A stretch of DNA of 64,000 nt from Roseiarcus sp963823165 (GCA_963823165.1 CAWGKV010000006.1:15718-79717); one strand, 5' to 3'; positions 1 through 8,618 are shown, numbered from the stretch's first letter. A program made the numbers and translations. Notes: a model not told the origin generated them from the letters alone.

Positions 1-918
1 AAGCGCTCGCTGCTGCCGGACGCCCGGCCGGCGAGCATCGTGCTGCGGCTCACGCCCGATTTCGCGCTGCCCTTCGTTCAACTCGCCCGCCTCGACCGGC
101 CGGCCGGCTGGCAACTCTTGCTCGCGCCCTGCTGGCAGGGGGCGGCGTTGGCGGGTCTTGCGCTCCACCGCGGACCGAACCTCGCCCATCTCGCGCTGTT
201 CCTTATCGGCGCGATCGCGATGCGCGGCGCAGGCTGCACCTACAACGACATTCTCGACCGCAGGCTCGACGCCGGGGTCGAGCGCACCCGTGGACGGCCT
301 CTGCCGTCTGGACGGGTCAGCGTCCGGGCGGCGGCCGTCTTTCTCGTCGCCCAGGCGCTCGTCGGCCTCGCGGTTCTGATCAGCTTCAATTCCTTCTCCA
401 TCTGGCTCGGCCTGGCGTCGCTCGGGATCGTCGCGATCTATCCGCTGATGAAGCGGGTGACGTCGTGGCCGCAGGCCGTTCTCGGCCTCGCCTTCTCCTG
501 GGGCGCGCTGGTCGGCTGGAGCGCGACCTTCGCCAGCCTGGCGCTCGCGCCCCTGCTGCTCTACGCCTCGGCCTTTTGCTGGACGATCGGCTACGACACG
601 ATCTACGCCATGCAGGACGCGCGCGACGACGCCATCGTCGGCATCCGCTCGACCGCGCGCCTGTTCGGCGCGAACGCACGATTCGGCGTCGGCCTCTTCT
701 ATGCGGCGGCGGCCATTCTCGCGCTGGCGGCGATCGTGCTCGTCGGCGGCGGTCCGATCGCGCTTGCCGGCTGGCTCGCCTACGCTGCGCATCTCGGCTG
801 GCAGACCTACATGGTCGCGGGCGCGGACCCCACGACGGCCTTGCGGCTCTTCCGCTCCAATCGCGACGCAGGACTCATCCTGTTCGCGGGGATCGCCCTG
901 CAGGGGTGGCTGGGATAG
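1..918 (+). CDS. ubiA: 4-hydroxybenzoate polyprenyltransferase UbiA (5'-partial)
   Basis: Integral-membrane prenyltransferase that joins the polyprenyl tail to 4-hydroxybenzoate in ubiquinone synthesis. Counting from the GTG at 40, the first Asp-rich motif NDILDRRLD is at residues 69-77 and the second, DTIYAMQDARDD, at about 186-197; these bind the Mg-diphosphate of the prenyl donor. Hydrophobic helices follow each motif. The reading frame is open back to base 1 with no stop, and the upstream residues (PDARPASIVLRL) resemble the usual N-terminus of alphaproteobacterial UbiA, so the true start probably lies left of the window and the GTG at 40 is only a fallback. It converges with the next gene after about 30 bases, with no clear terminator. 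Confidence 0.93.
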   Translation, partial: KRSLLPDARPASIVLRLTPDFALPFVQLARLDRPAGWQLLLAPCWQGAALAGLALHRGPNLAHLALFLIGAIAMRGAGCTYNDILDRRLDAGVERTRGRPLPSGRVSVRAAAVFLVAQALVGLAVLISFNSFSIWLGLASLGIVAIYPLMKRVTSWPQAVLGLAFSWGALVGWSATFASLALAPLLLYASAFCWTIGYDTIYAMQDARDDAIVGIRSTARLFGANARFGVGLFYAAAAILALAAIVLVGGGPIALAGWLAYAAHLGWQTYMVAGADPTTALRLFRSNRDAGLILFAGIALQGWLG

Positions 919-951
919 CCGGCGGAGCCGTTCTTTGAAACATCCTCGCGG

Positions 952-1809
952 TCAGACAAGCCGCCAGACTTTCTGATACCCGCTGTACAGGACCTGCGCT
1001 CGGATATTGCTCAAAAATCGGTCGACGATCATGCCTTTGCCGCCGGTCTCGCCGACTGCGTAGTCGTCGACGCAAACGACCGTTCCACGCCCGATCAGCG
1101 GGCGAACGGCGGTCAGCTCCAGCGCATGATGGATTGCGCTCGGCAATGGGTTTTCCGGGTCGAGATCGAACGAATCCAGATAAAGGAGGTCGATCTGCTT
1201 CGAGACGATCCCCGCAAGAGCATGCAGGGCCGAAACCGAATGGTTTTCGATTAGCTGCGTCGCCGAGCTGCAGACCCGCCTCGCGCTGTCGACGCTTTCG
1301 TTCGAGACGTCGATCGAAAATAGCGCCCCGCCGCAACTTCGCACCAAGGCATCGAACATGAACGTGCTCTGCCCGTCGCCTTCCCAGTTCCCCGGCACAC
1401 GCAGGCATCCAGTCTCGACGACGAGAACGCTCCGGTCGAGCGACTGGGCCGTCTTGAAAAGAACGTCGAATCCTTCGGCCCGCTTGCCGAGTTGCGGCCA
1501 GAAATACTGGCGGAACAGCTCGTCGAAGGTGAGACCGGGCGGAAGCGTCGGAAGCCCGAGCAGCCCTGGGTTTTCGTCCGTTGCTCCGTCGACTCCGACA
1601 TTGCCGGTTCGCACGAGCTTGTAGAGACGCTCAAAGGCGGCGGAGCGCGCGATGTCGTCGGCGATCCGTTCCACCGGCTCATTCTCGAGTCGAGCCAGGA
1701 TTGCGTCTCCCTGCCCTTCCCCCGCGATCTGCTCCAGCAGCGACGCGAGCCGCTCGCCGGATCCAGACTTGTCCTTTTTCGGCTCCTTCGATTTCCGGGC
1801 TTTCGCCAA
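952..1809 (-). CDS. SAM-dependent methyltransferase-like protein
   Basis: About 285 residues. A basic, low-complexity N-terminus (KARKSKEPKKDKSGSG) precedes a Rossmann-type domain whose segment VLVVETGCLRVPG looks like motif I of class I methyltransferases; IDLLYLDSFD and TVVCVDDY follow as likely later strands with acidic residues. The substrate is unknown. No ATG occurs in frame before the domain. The best start is a TTG at 1809, six bases after GGAAGAG; further GTG/TTG codons up to 1872 are possible. It is transcribed toward ubiA, with folC downstream of neither, so no operon partner is evident. Family assignment is by motif only and the protein could be a catalytically altered relative. 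Confidence 0.6.
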   Translation of the reverse strand: MAKARKSKEPKKDKSGSGERLASLLEQIAGEGQGDAILARLENEPVERIADDIARSAAFERLYKLVRTGNVGVDGATDENPGLLGLPTLPPGLTFDELFRQYFWPQLGKRAEGFDVLFKTAQSLDRSVLVVETGCLRVPGNWEGDGQSTFMFDALVRSCGGALFSIDVSNESVDSARRVCSSATQLIENHSVSALHALAGIVSKQIDLLYLDSFDLDPENPLPSAIHHALELTAVRPLIGRGTVVCVDDYAVGETGGKGMIVDRFLSNIRAQVLYSGYQKVWRLV

Positions 1810-1914
1810 TGCGATCTCTTCCACTTCGGTGCAACTCGTCGTCACATTGCCGCACGTCCCGGGAGGAGGCAACTCAGGCTGTGCCTCGCGCCGGCGCAGT
1901 CGGCCGGCGGCGTA

Positions 1915-1952
1915 GGCGCCGGTTCAGCACTTTGGCGCCGGTTCAGCACTTT
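1915..1952. repeat. Perfect 19-bp tandem duplication at the folC stop
   Basis: The unit ggcgccggttcagcacttt occurs twice head to tail (1915-1933 and 1934-1952) with no mismatch. The right copy contains the folC stop codon and last codons, so the left copy is a duplicated gene end. Confidence 0.9.
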
Positions 1953-3244
1953 TCCCCAAGCGCCGGGCCGCGCAGGGCCCCCACCAGATAGAGCGACCCC
2001 GTCACCAGCAGCCACGAGTTGGCGTCGCGGGCGAGCGCGAGGCCGCGGCGGAGCGCCCGGTTCGGGTCCCGCTCGACTTCGCTCGCCAACCCAAGCGACA
2101 GCGCCAGCCGATGCAGCTCGGCCGCGGGGCGGCCACGGTTTGTCGAGGGCAACTCGGCGAACACGACCAAGGACACGCGCTTTTGCAATTCGGTCAGGAA
2201 GCCAACCGCGTCTTTGTCGGCAGCGAGGGCGACGACCGCGACGCCTGAGCCGGCGAGCTCGGGGATTCGCGCCAGATCGTGCAGCACCGCGGCAAGATTG
2301 AACGGCACGTGCGCTCCGTCGAACACGACCGGGACGCGGGACAACCCGACGTCGATGACGTGACGCTCCATCCGCCCGATCAGCCGGGCGGCTGCACGCG
2401 CCCGGCGGTCGAGCAGCCCGGCGCCGACCGGCTCCCCGGAAGCGGTGCGCAGGCCCCTTCGCCCGAGCTGATCGATGACGGTTCCGGCGAGCGCGACGTT
2501 CGTCTCCTCGATGGTCGCGCCGGGCTGGACGAGCGCGCGGACGACCGGGCAGCGGAGTTCATCCGCCCGGGCCTGAAGCACGCGGCCGGCCTCGTCGTCG
2601 GGGTCGAGCGTCGTCACGAGAACCGCGCCGGGCTTCAGGACGCCCACCTTCTCTCGGGCGATCGCCGCGCGCGTGTCGCCGAGGATTTCCGTGTGCTCGA
2701 GCCCGATGTTGGTCACGACGGCTATCTCGCCCGCGACGACATTCGTTGAATCGAGCCGTCCGCCCAGGCCGACCTCGACGACGGCCCATTCGACGCGGGC
2801 GTCGCGAAAGATCCCGAAAGCCGCCGACGTCAGCAGGTCGAACCATGTCGCATCCTTGGCCGCCGTGCCTTCGCGGCGCGCCGTCTCGTAGGCGTCGAGG
2901 GCGCGTGTGAGAGCCGCAGCCAACGTCGATCCGTCGACGTCGGCGCCTCGCAGGCTCACCCGTTCCGTCACCCGCTCGACATGCGGCGAGGCGTAGCGGC
3001 CGACTCGAGTTCCTGCCCCGGTCAATGCGGCCTCGATCAGCGCGGAAACAGACCCCTTGGCCTTGGTGCCTGCCACATGAACCGACCGGAAGCTTTTGTG
3101 CGGCTCGCCGAGCCGCGCAGAAAGGTCCTGCATCGGCGCGAGGCCGACCCGCATCGGGCGGCGCGGTCGACGCTCCCAGTCGGTCAGCGCGTCGAGCCGC
3201 GCCATCGCCTGTGCAAGGTCTTGGTTTTCAAGGTTCGCCGACAT
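1943..3244 (-). CDS. folC: Bifunctional dihydrofolate/folylpolyglutamate synthase FolC
   Basis: Cytosolic ligase that adds glutamate to dihydropteroate and to folates using ATP; 433 residues, normal for the family. The N-terminal Mur-ligase-like domain has the P-loop GTKAKGS at residues 59-65 and the downstream VVEVGLGGRLDSTN and TNIGLEHTEILG segments that define FolC; the C-terminal domain contains FDGAHVPFN. The P-loop reads AKGS where many FolC proteins have GKGS, a mild change. The ATG at 3244 fits the family N-terminus; an open frame continues far upstream but is only a shadow of the neighbouring gene. Its folate product role fits the C1-folate operon further along, though they are not co-transcribed. 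The extreme 3' end lies in a tandem duplication. Confidence 0.93.
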   Translation of the reverse strand: MSANLENQDLAQAMARLDALTDWERRPRRPMRVGLAPMQDLSARLGEPHKSFRSVHVAGTKAKGSVSALIEAALTGAGTRVGRYASPHVERVTERVSLRGADVDGSTLAAALTRALDAYETARREGTAAKDATWFDLLTSAAFGIFRDARVEWAVVEVGLGGRLDSTNVVAGEIAVVTNIGLEHTEILGDTRAAIAREKVGVLKPGAVLVTTLDPDDEAGRVLQARADELRCPVVRALVQPGATIEETNVALAGTVIDQLGRRGLRTASGEPVGAGLLDRRARAAARLIGRMERHVIDVGLSRVPVVFDGAHVPFNLAAVLHDLARIPELAGSGVAVVALAADKDAVGFLTELQKRVSLVVFAELPSTNRGRPAAELHRLALSLGLASEVERDPNRALRRGLALARDANSWLLVTGSLYLVGALRGPALGEKC

Positions 3245-3336
3245 GTCCCGCGAATAAGCGCTGGGCAGGCAGTTTGCCAATGCCGGATTTAGATGAGAGC
3301 GGAAGGTGAGTGATTGATGCGACGCTCCTCGCCGCG

Positions 3337-4284
3337 TCAGGCGACGCGGATTACCTGCTCCCCCAGATCGAACCGTCCGTCCGGGCTGCGGATGGTCGCG
3401 TTGATCCGGTCGCCCGGTCGAAGATATTCCCTCCGGCGGCCCTGCGACTTCAGGAACAGCCTCCAGAATTGCCGCTCGGGCAGAAGTTGGACGATCCGCC
3501 GGATCGGCGGGCGCGGAACTCGTAGAGCGCAGCCGGAAGGAGTGCCCGTCAGTAGCACGTCGCCCGCGTCGATGTCGGCGAAGGTCGTGAGCTCGGTAAT
3601 CGTCTCGGCCGGCTTGAACACGAGGTTGGCCGTGCTGTCGCTCTGGCGGGTGACGCCATTGACCGACAGGCGAAGATCCAGCCGGTCGAGTTCGCCGAAC
3701 TCGTCCGGCTCCGGAATAGTCAGCCACGGCCCGATCGGACAGAAGCCGCGATAGCTCTTGCCCTTGAAGAATTGCGTCTGCGGCAATTGCACATCGCGGG
3801 CGCTGAAATCGTTGGCGATCACGACGGCGAAGACATAGTCCTTGAGCGACGCGGCGGTGACCGTGAGCGGCGCCCGGATCGGACGCCGGAACACCAGCGC
3901 GAGCTCGATCTCGTAGTCGAGCAGCGCGACATGTGGCGGTCGCTGCACGGCGCCGATCGCGCAAGTGATCGAGGCGTCGGTCTTGGTGAAGAACATGTTG
4001 AACGCTTTCGCGTCCGGGTCCATGCCCGACTCGATCATGTGCCGCCGGTAGTTCGCGCCCTGGCAGAATACGCGGCACGGCGCCGTGACCGGCGTGAGTA
4101 TTTTTACCGAATCGAGGGCGAGGGACGGCTCACGTTTTCGCGCCTCGCGCCAGTCGGCCTCGCCCCGCTCGATCAGGGCCGCAGTGGTCGGATAGTCGTC
4201 GAGGAGCGGCGCCACTCCGTTTGACAGGACGACGCCCCAATGCGCGGCCGAGCCTTTTTCGAAGCGAACGAGATTGGTGGGCAT
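3337..4284 (-). CDS. Fumarylacetoacetate hydrolase (FAH) family protein
   Basis: 315-residue FAH-fold enzyme, probably cleaving or hydrating the ring-fission product of the adjacent aromatic pathway. The metal site signature is visible: DYEIELALVF at residues 123-132 (Glu125/Glu127) and the ANDFSARDVQ motif at 157-166. A TGTPSG segment near 244 is another family hallmark. The ATG at 4284 has AAGGA about eleven bases upstream. The TetR gene upstream ends 112 bases inside this gene in another frame, so the two are tightly coupled and likely co-transcribed. Exact chemistry (hydrolase, hydratase or decarboxylase) cannot be told from sequence. Confidence 0.85.
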   Translation of the reverse strand: MPTNLVRFEKGSAAHWGVVLSNGVAPLLDDYPTTAALIERGEADWREARKREPSLALDSVKILTPVTAPCRVFCQGANYRRHMIESGMDPDAKAFNMFFTKTDASITCAIGAVQRPPHVALLDYEIELALVFRRPIRAPLTVTAASLKDYVFAVVIANDFSARDVQLPQTQFFKGKSYRGFCPIGPWLTIPEPDEFGELDRLDLRLSVNGVTRQSDSTANLVFKPAETITELTTFADIDAGDVLLTGTPSGCALRVPRPPIRRIVQLLPERQFWRLFLKSQGRRREYLRPGDRINATIRSPDGRFDLGEQVIRVA

Positions 4285-4979
4285 GATCTATTGGATCCTT
4301 CTCTGATGGAAGCGGCGCTCAGCGCGAGCGTTGGGGAGGTTGTCGAATCGGGCGCATCGAAAACGCGTTCGGCGATCGCGTTCGCCTCCTTCGAGGCGAC
4401 GCCCAGCGCGCGCAGGATCGCCTCGATCGCGGCCGGCGCGTCCGAAGGCGACAGGCGACGCTCGCCCGCCGCGCGCATCGCCTGAAGCACGATGCCGGAC
4501 ACGATGTCGAAGCCCAGCTCTTGCGTGACGGCGCCGAGGCGGCCCTTCGCCGCAGCCAGCCGCAAATCCTCGCGCAGGTTGGCCCGAGCGGCGCCGGCCA
4601 CGGACGGCAGCGCCCAGGCGGCGCGTGCGGCGAGGCTGCCCCAGGACGGGTTGCGCAGCGCCTCGCGGAGGAATGCGGCGCAGCCGGCCGCGATGCGCTC
4701 GATGGGATCGGCCAGTTGTAGCCGGAACGGCTGGAGGAGGTCGTCGAGCTCCTGAGCGAGTTCGTCGGCGATCGCCGCCTGCAGGTCCGTGAGGTGCTCG
4801 AAATGCACGTAGAACGTGCCCTTCGCCACGCCAGCCTCGCCGACGAGATCCTCGATGGTGACCGCTTCCACGGCCCGCTCCGCATAGAGCGCCCGCGCCG
4901 CCTGCATGAGTTGCGCGCGCGTCTTGGCGCGGCGGTCACGGCCGATTTCGGCGCGCCGGGCGAGGTCGATCTTGGCCAT
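4173..4979 (-). CDS. TetR/AcrR-family transcriptional regulator
   Basis: Putative ligand-responsive repressor of the divergent aromatic-degradation genes. The N-terminal helix-turn-helix is clear: TRAQLMQAARALYAERAVEAV followed by GVAKGTFYVHF at about residues 52-62. The C-terminal ligand domain runs to roughly residue 205. At 268 residues it is longer than usual for the family; the last 37 codons overlap the start of the FAH gene in a different frame and read as out-of-frame FAH sequence, which suggests that an original stop was lost or that a frameshift occurred near 4320. The ATG at 4979 is followed by KIDLARRAEIGRDRRAKTR, a normal TetR start. A perfect palindrome sits about 40 bases upstream. 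Confidence 0.9.
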   Translation of the reverse strand: MAKIDLARRAEIGRDRRAKTRAQLMQAARALYAERAVEAVTIEDLVGEAGVAKGTFYVHFEHLTDLQAAIADELAQELDDLLQPFRLQLADPIERIAAGCAAFLREALRNPSWGSLAARAAWALPSVAGAARANLREDLRLAAAKGRLGAVTQELGFDIVSGIVLQAMRAAGERRLSPSDAPAAIEAILRALGVASKEANAIAERVFDAPDSTTSPTLALSAASIREGSNRSCPPISFASKKARPRIGASSCQTEWRRSSTTIRPLRP

Positions 4980-5018
4980 GGGGTCCCTCTTTTTTCAAAT
5001 TGCCGTGTTTTTCATATT

Positions 5019-5030
5019 GACTAATTAGTC
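5019..5030. promoter_or_regulatory. Palindromic putative TetR operator
   Basis: gactaattagtc is a perfect 12-bp palindrome in the 114-bp space between the divergent tetR and hydroxylase genes. Its AT core and GACTAATTAGTC form resemble operators of TetR-family repressors, and the position allows control of both directions. Binding is inferred. Confidence 0.55.
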
Positions 5031-5093
5031 GAAATGACTGAAAAGGTCAACACCAAAGTTTGTCCGGCCTTGCCGGATTCGGGAGGAACGAGA

Positions 5094-6713
5094 ATGCTAA
5101 AGGAGCAAAGCGGAAATTTCGCCCTGCCATCGAACTGCCAAGTCGCCATCGTCGGCGCCGGTCCGGTCGGGCTCATGATCGCCAACCTGCTTGGCGCGGC
5201 CGGCGTCGAGGTCGTCGTGCTCGAGCGAAACCCCACGCTGCTCGGCCTGCCGCGCGCCATCGCCTACGACGCCGAGACCTTGCGTCTGTTCTCTCAGGTC
5301 GGGCTGTTCGACGCGATCGCCTCGGGGCTCATCCCGGACCCGAAGGTCGTCTATGTGAACGAGCGCGGCCGCACGCTCATGGAGATGGAGCCGCCGCGCA
5401 GCCCCTTTGGCCATTCGCCGCTCGGCACCTTCTACCAGCCGACCTTCGAGCGCGTGCTCCTCGCAGGCGTGGGGCGGTTCGAGACGGTTCAGACTGCGTT
5501 CGCCCATAACGTGACCGATCTCATCCAGGACGAGGCCGGCGTCACCCTCAGCGTCGCGGCGCCCGACGGCGAGCGTCTGTTGCGCGCGAAATTCGTCGTG
5601 GCATGCGATGGCGGCGCCAGCACGATGCGCGACAAGATCGGCGTGCGCATGCTCGGCTCGACCTACATGCAGCGCTGGCTGGTGGTCGACGCAAGGATCG
5701 AAAACCACGGCGTCGACAAGATCACCTTCCGTTGCGATCCGCAGCGTCCATCGGTGCAGTTGCCGGCGGTCGGCTCGCGCGTCCGCTGGGAATTCATGCA
5801 ATTGCCCGGCGAAGACGCCGACGACCTGGTGCGCGACGATAAGGTCGCCGCCCTCCTCGCGCCTTTCGTCGCCTGGGCCGACGTCGAGATCGAACGAAAG
5901 ACCGTCTACGCCTTTCACGCGCGGGTCGCCGATCGGTGGCGCAACGGCAGAATGTTCCTCGCCGGCGACGCAGCCCACCTGATGCCGCCTTTTGCCGGCC
6001 AGGGCATGAACGGCGGCATGAAGGACGCCGCCAATCTGGCGTGGAAACTCGCCTCGGTCCTTGCTGGGAACGCGCCCGCGGAGATTCTCGACACCTACGA
6101 AGCCGAACGCGCGGACCATCTCCGGGGGATGGTCAAACTGTCGCGCCAACTCGGCGCGGTGATCATGCCCACCAATCGAGCGATGGCGAGCCTGCGCGAC
6201 GCCGCCTTCGCCTGCCTTAACCTCTCGAGCGACTTCCGCACCTTCGTGCGCCAGGGCGGGCTCATCCCGCCGCCGCACATCTCGCGCAGCGCGCTCACCG
6301 CCAGCGGCAAGGACAGGCTGATCGGCCAGATGCTGCCGCAGCCGGAGGTCTTGTCGGCAGAAGGACGGACGCCGCTCGACCGGTTTCTGTCCTGTCACCA
6401 ATGGGTGGCGCTCGGCGTCGGCGTCGATCCCGCTTCCGCTATGTCCGGGCGGGACCGCTCGATCCTCGACGCCCTCGACGCGCGCTTCATCTGCCTCAAC
6501 GGAAGAGCCGGCAGCGCCCGGACGTTGTCTCTGCAGTGCGACGACCAAAACTTCGCCGGCTGGGCGAAGCGCCACGCTGTCGAAGGCGTCCTTGTCCGGC
6601 CCGACAGGTTCATCGCCGAACGACTGCGCGGAAGTGGCGACCTGCAAGTCCTCGCTCGCTTTTCGCCGTCGCGCGCTCCGGCTCGCGAGCGCGTGGAAGC
6701 CCTGCAACATTGA
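5094..6713 (+). CDS. FAD-dependent aromatic hydroxylase (MhpA-like)
   Basis: 539-residue class A flavoprotein monooxygenase, NAD(P)H-dependent, expected to hydroxylate a phenolic acid before ring cleavage. The dinucleotide fold GAGPVG is at residues 21-26, the DG motif (CDGGAS) at 171-176 and the second FAD motif GDAAH at 291-295, followed by PPFAGQGMNGGMKDAANLAWK-type sequence. Overall layout and length match 3-(3-hydroxyphenyl)propionate hydroxylases. The start at 5094 is chosen because GGAGG ends seven bases upstream; an earlier ATG at 5034 lacks a ribosome site and adds an unlikely leader. The dioxygenase gene follows 14 bases downstream, so the two form an operon. Substrate is inferred from family only. 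Confidence 0.88.
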   Translation: MLKEQSGNFALPSNCQVAIVGAGPVGLMIANLLGAAGVEVVVLERNPTLLGLPRAIAYDAETLRLFSQVGLFDAIASGLIPDPKVVYVNERGRTLMEMEPPRSPFGHSPLGTFYQPTFERVLLAGVGRFETVQTAFAHNVTDLIQDEAGVTLSVAAPDGERLLRAKFVVACDGGASTMRDKIGVRMLGSTYMQRWLVVDARIENHGVDKITFRCDPQRPSVQLPAVGSRVRWEFMQLPGEDADDLVRDDKVAALLAPFVAWADVEIERKTVYAFHARVADRWRNGRMFLAGDAAHLMPPFAGQGMNGGMKDAANLAWKLASVLAGNAPAEILDTYEAERADHLRGMVKLSRQLGAVIMPTNRAMASLRDAAFACLNLSSDFRTFVRQGGLIPPPHISRSALTASGKDRLIGQMLPQPEVLSAEGRTPLDRFLSCHQWVALGVGVDPASAMSGRDRSILDALDARFICLNGRAGSARTLSLQCDDQNFAGWAKRHAVEGVLVRPDRFIAERLRGSGDLQVLARFSPSRAPARERVEALQH

Positions 6714-6727
6714 ATCGGAGAACACTC

Positions 6728-7840
6728 ATGTCCCAGGCTGCAAAATTCGAGGGCGGGCCGGGCGCGATCAAGCTGCCGCGCAGCTCCGCCCCGCTGGTCA
6801 AGGCGAACGAACTCGTGTTCGTTCACTTCGAGCGTCCCGACCTCGACCGCGCCGAGCGCTATCTCAGCGACTTCGGCCTCGTCGTCGCATCGCGCGACAG
6901 CGACGTCATGTTCCTGCGCGGGGCTGGGTCGCTGCCGTTTTTTTACCGCGTCACCCGTGGCGCGAACGCCCGGTTCCTGGGCCTCGGACTTTCGGTACCG
7001 ACGCACGAGGACCTCCAGATCCTGTCGAACGCCTTCGGTCGGCCCATGGAAAAGTCGGATGCTCCGGGCGGTGGGTCCGTCGTCCGCCTGCGCGATCCCG
7101 AAGGTCTTGCAGTAGACGCCATGCACGGCTTTGCGCGCCGCGAATCGTCGCCGCTTCGGCCGACCATCGAACACAATTCGCCGAACAATATCGTTCGGAT
7201 CAACGACACCCAGCGACCCGCGCTCGAGCCGCCGCAGGTGACCAAGCTCGGCCATCTCGTCCTCGAAACGCCGAACTTCAATGCTTCGGCGCGATGGTAC
7301 ATGGACACGTTCGGCTTCATCCCGTCGGACGTGATGTGCCTGCCCGACGGCGCGCCAGTCGGCGCCTTCATGCGGCTCGACCGCGGCTCCGTCCCCACGG
7401 ACCATCACACTGTGTTCGTCGCCACGGGGCTCGAGTCGAAGGTTGACCACGTGGCGTTCGAGGTCGTCGATCTCGACGCGGTCGAAATGGGCCAGCAGGT
7501 TCTGATGGCGAGGCGCTACCGCCATGCCTGGGGCGTCGGGCGCCACCTGCTCGGCAGCCAGATTTTCGACTACTGGCGCGATCCCTGGGGGCAGAAGCAC
7601 GAGCACTACGCCGACGGCGATGTGTTCGACGCCTCCGTGCCGGCCGGCTACCATCTGATGGATCGCGCCGGCCTCTACCAGTGGGGGCCGGATCTCCCCG
7701 GCGACTTCGTCGACGCACGCCTGACGCCGCGGCGCCTCTGGGGCCTGCTGCGCAGGGCGATGAAGGACCGCAATCATCTGAAGACGATGATGGGCCTCAA
7801 GGCGGCGATGTCGCAACCGGTCCGCGAATGGCGCCGCTGA
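6728..7840 (+). CDS. Extradiol ring-cleavage dioxygenase (VOC superfamily)
   Basis: 370-residue two-domain vicinal-oxygen-chelate protein, a type I extradiol dioxygenase that opens catechol-like rings with Fe(II) and O2. The C-terminal catalytic domain shows the 2-His-1-Glu triad: His176 (KLGHLVLETPN), His241 (VDHVAFEV) and Glu292 (KHEHYADGD). The N-terminal domain (residues 25-135) keeps the fold but no metal ligands, as is normal. ATG at 6728 follows CGGAG by seven bases; the open frame upstream is a shadow of the hydroxylase gene. Placed directly after the hydroxylase and divergent from the FAH hydrolase, it completes a short meta-cleavage route. Confidence 0.88.
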   Translation: MSQAAKFEGGPGAIKLPRSSAPLVKANELVFVHFERPDLDRAERYLSDFGLVVASRDSDVMFLRGAGSLPFFYRVTRGANARFLGLGLSVPTHEDLQILSNAFGRPMEKSDAPGGGSVVRLRDPEGLAVDAMHGFARRESSPLRPTIEHNSPNNIVRINDTQRPALEPPQVTKLGHLVLETPNFNASARWYMDTFGFIPSDVMCLPDGAPVGAFMRLDRGSVPTDHHTVFVATGLESKVDHVAFEVVDLDAVEMGQQVLMARRYRHAWGVGRHLLGSQIFDYWRDPWGQKHEHYADGDVFDASVPAGYHLMDRAGLYQWGPDLPGDFVDARLTPRRLWGLLRRAMKDRNHLKTMMGLKAAMSQPVREWRR

Positions 7841-7957
7841 CCGGTTTTCGCCGGGGGAGCGCCGTAAGCTTTGGCGCCGTCCGCGAGCCAGCGGAACGTC
7901 CTGGAACGCAGCAGGAAGGCCGTCGGTCCCCCGGGGAAGGAAACCGCACGCCCCGCG

Positions 7958-8006
7958 GAAGCCAAAGGAACGCCGGGGGAAGCAAAAGGAACGCCAGGGG
8001 AAGCCA
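7958..8006. repeat. Short tandem repeat, 21-bp unit
   Basis: Two full units of gaagccaaaggaacgccgggg-type sequence (7958-7978 and 7979-7999, two mismatches) and the start of a third. They lie in the gene-free stretch after the dioxygenase gene; no gene is recognised here. Confidence 0.7.
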
Positions 8007-8249
8007 GATCCGTTCATGATTCTCGCTTTTTCAACGGCTTACGCCAGATGTGGAGAGTTTCCGCGCTTTGCGCTCGGCCCTGTCATGCGGCGACGCCGCT
8101 GATCGAGATGCGCCGGTCCAAAGATCAACCATGAGCTACTACGACTCGCCTCCGGCCCGGACCCGCCGCGTCGCGCCTCGATCGCTCCAACGCGAGCGGC
8201 GGCTTCGACAGAACGGAACAAGCGACGGCCTCCTTGAGCAGGCTCCTTA

Positions 8250-8264
8250 GAACATATAAAGAAC
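8250..8264. promoter_or_regulatory. Orphan LexA (SOS) box
   Basis: GAACATATAAAGAAC is an exact GAAC-N7-GAAC direct repeat, the alphaproteobacterial LexA site (GTTC-N7-GTTC on the minus strand). On the minus strand it is followed by AAGGAG and AAGGAGG, but only an unrecognised 60-codon frame starting with TTG near 8193 follows, so no SOS gene can be named. Confidence 0.5.
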
Positions 8265-8350
8265 AGCACAGCGAAAATGTCAACACATACCCTCTCGAGC
8301 GGCTCTGGAGCGTCGTCCCGCGGCTACAATGGCTCGCCGAGGTGGGGGCC

Positions 8351-8618
8351 CGTGTAGGCGCGACCGCTGGTCGCGCCAGCCGCGCTCATCGCGCGCGGCT
8401 ACAGCGGCGTCGGCGTGGGGCCCGTGTAGGCGCGACCGCTGGTCGCGCGAGCCGCGCTCATCGCGTGCGGCTACAGCGGCGTCGGCGTGGGGCCCGTGTA
8501 GGCGCGACCGCTGGTCGCGCCAGCCGCGCTCATCGCGTGCGGCTACAGCGGCGTCGGCGTGGACCCGTGTAAGCGCGACCGCTGGTCGCGCGAGCCGCGC
8601 TCATCGCGCGCGGCTACA
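8351..8618. repeat. Four-copy 72-bp tandem array with internal palindromes
   Basis: Copies begin at 8351, 8423, 8495 and 8566 (the third is 71 bp, the fourth truncated). Each carries a hairpin GGCGCGACC-GCT-GGTCGCGCC and is bounded by TGTAGGCGCG on the left and CGCGGCTACA on the right, so every unit is itself a small inverted-repeat element. Copies 1 and 3 read gcgccagcc in the arm, copies 2 and 4 gcgcgagcc, an alternating pattern. The unit is a multiple of three, so all frames stay open, but codon content gives only Arg-rich low complexity. Confidence 0.92.

Noticed and set aside
3245..4078. Long N-terminal extension of folC
   Set aside because: It is the antisense-strand shadow of the FAH gene frame; the FolC family start is at 3244.
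8234..8572. Open frames encoding 24-residue repeats (ARVGATAGRASRAH-like)
   Set aside because: The 72-bp unit is a multiple of three, so all frames stay open through the non-coding palindromic array; the products are Arg-rich low complexity without a start context.
8351..8618. Possible CRISPR array
   Set aside because: The whole 72-bp unit repeats; there are no variable spacers and no cas genes.
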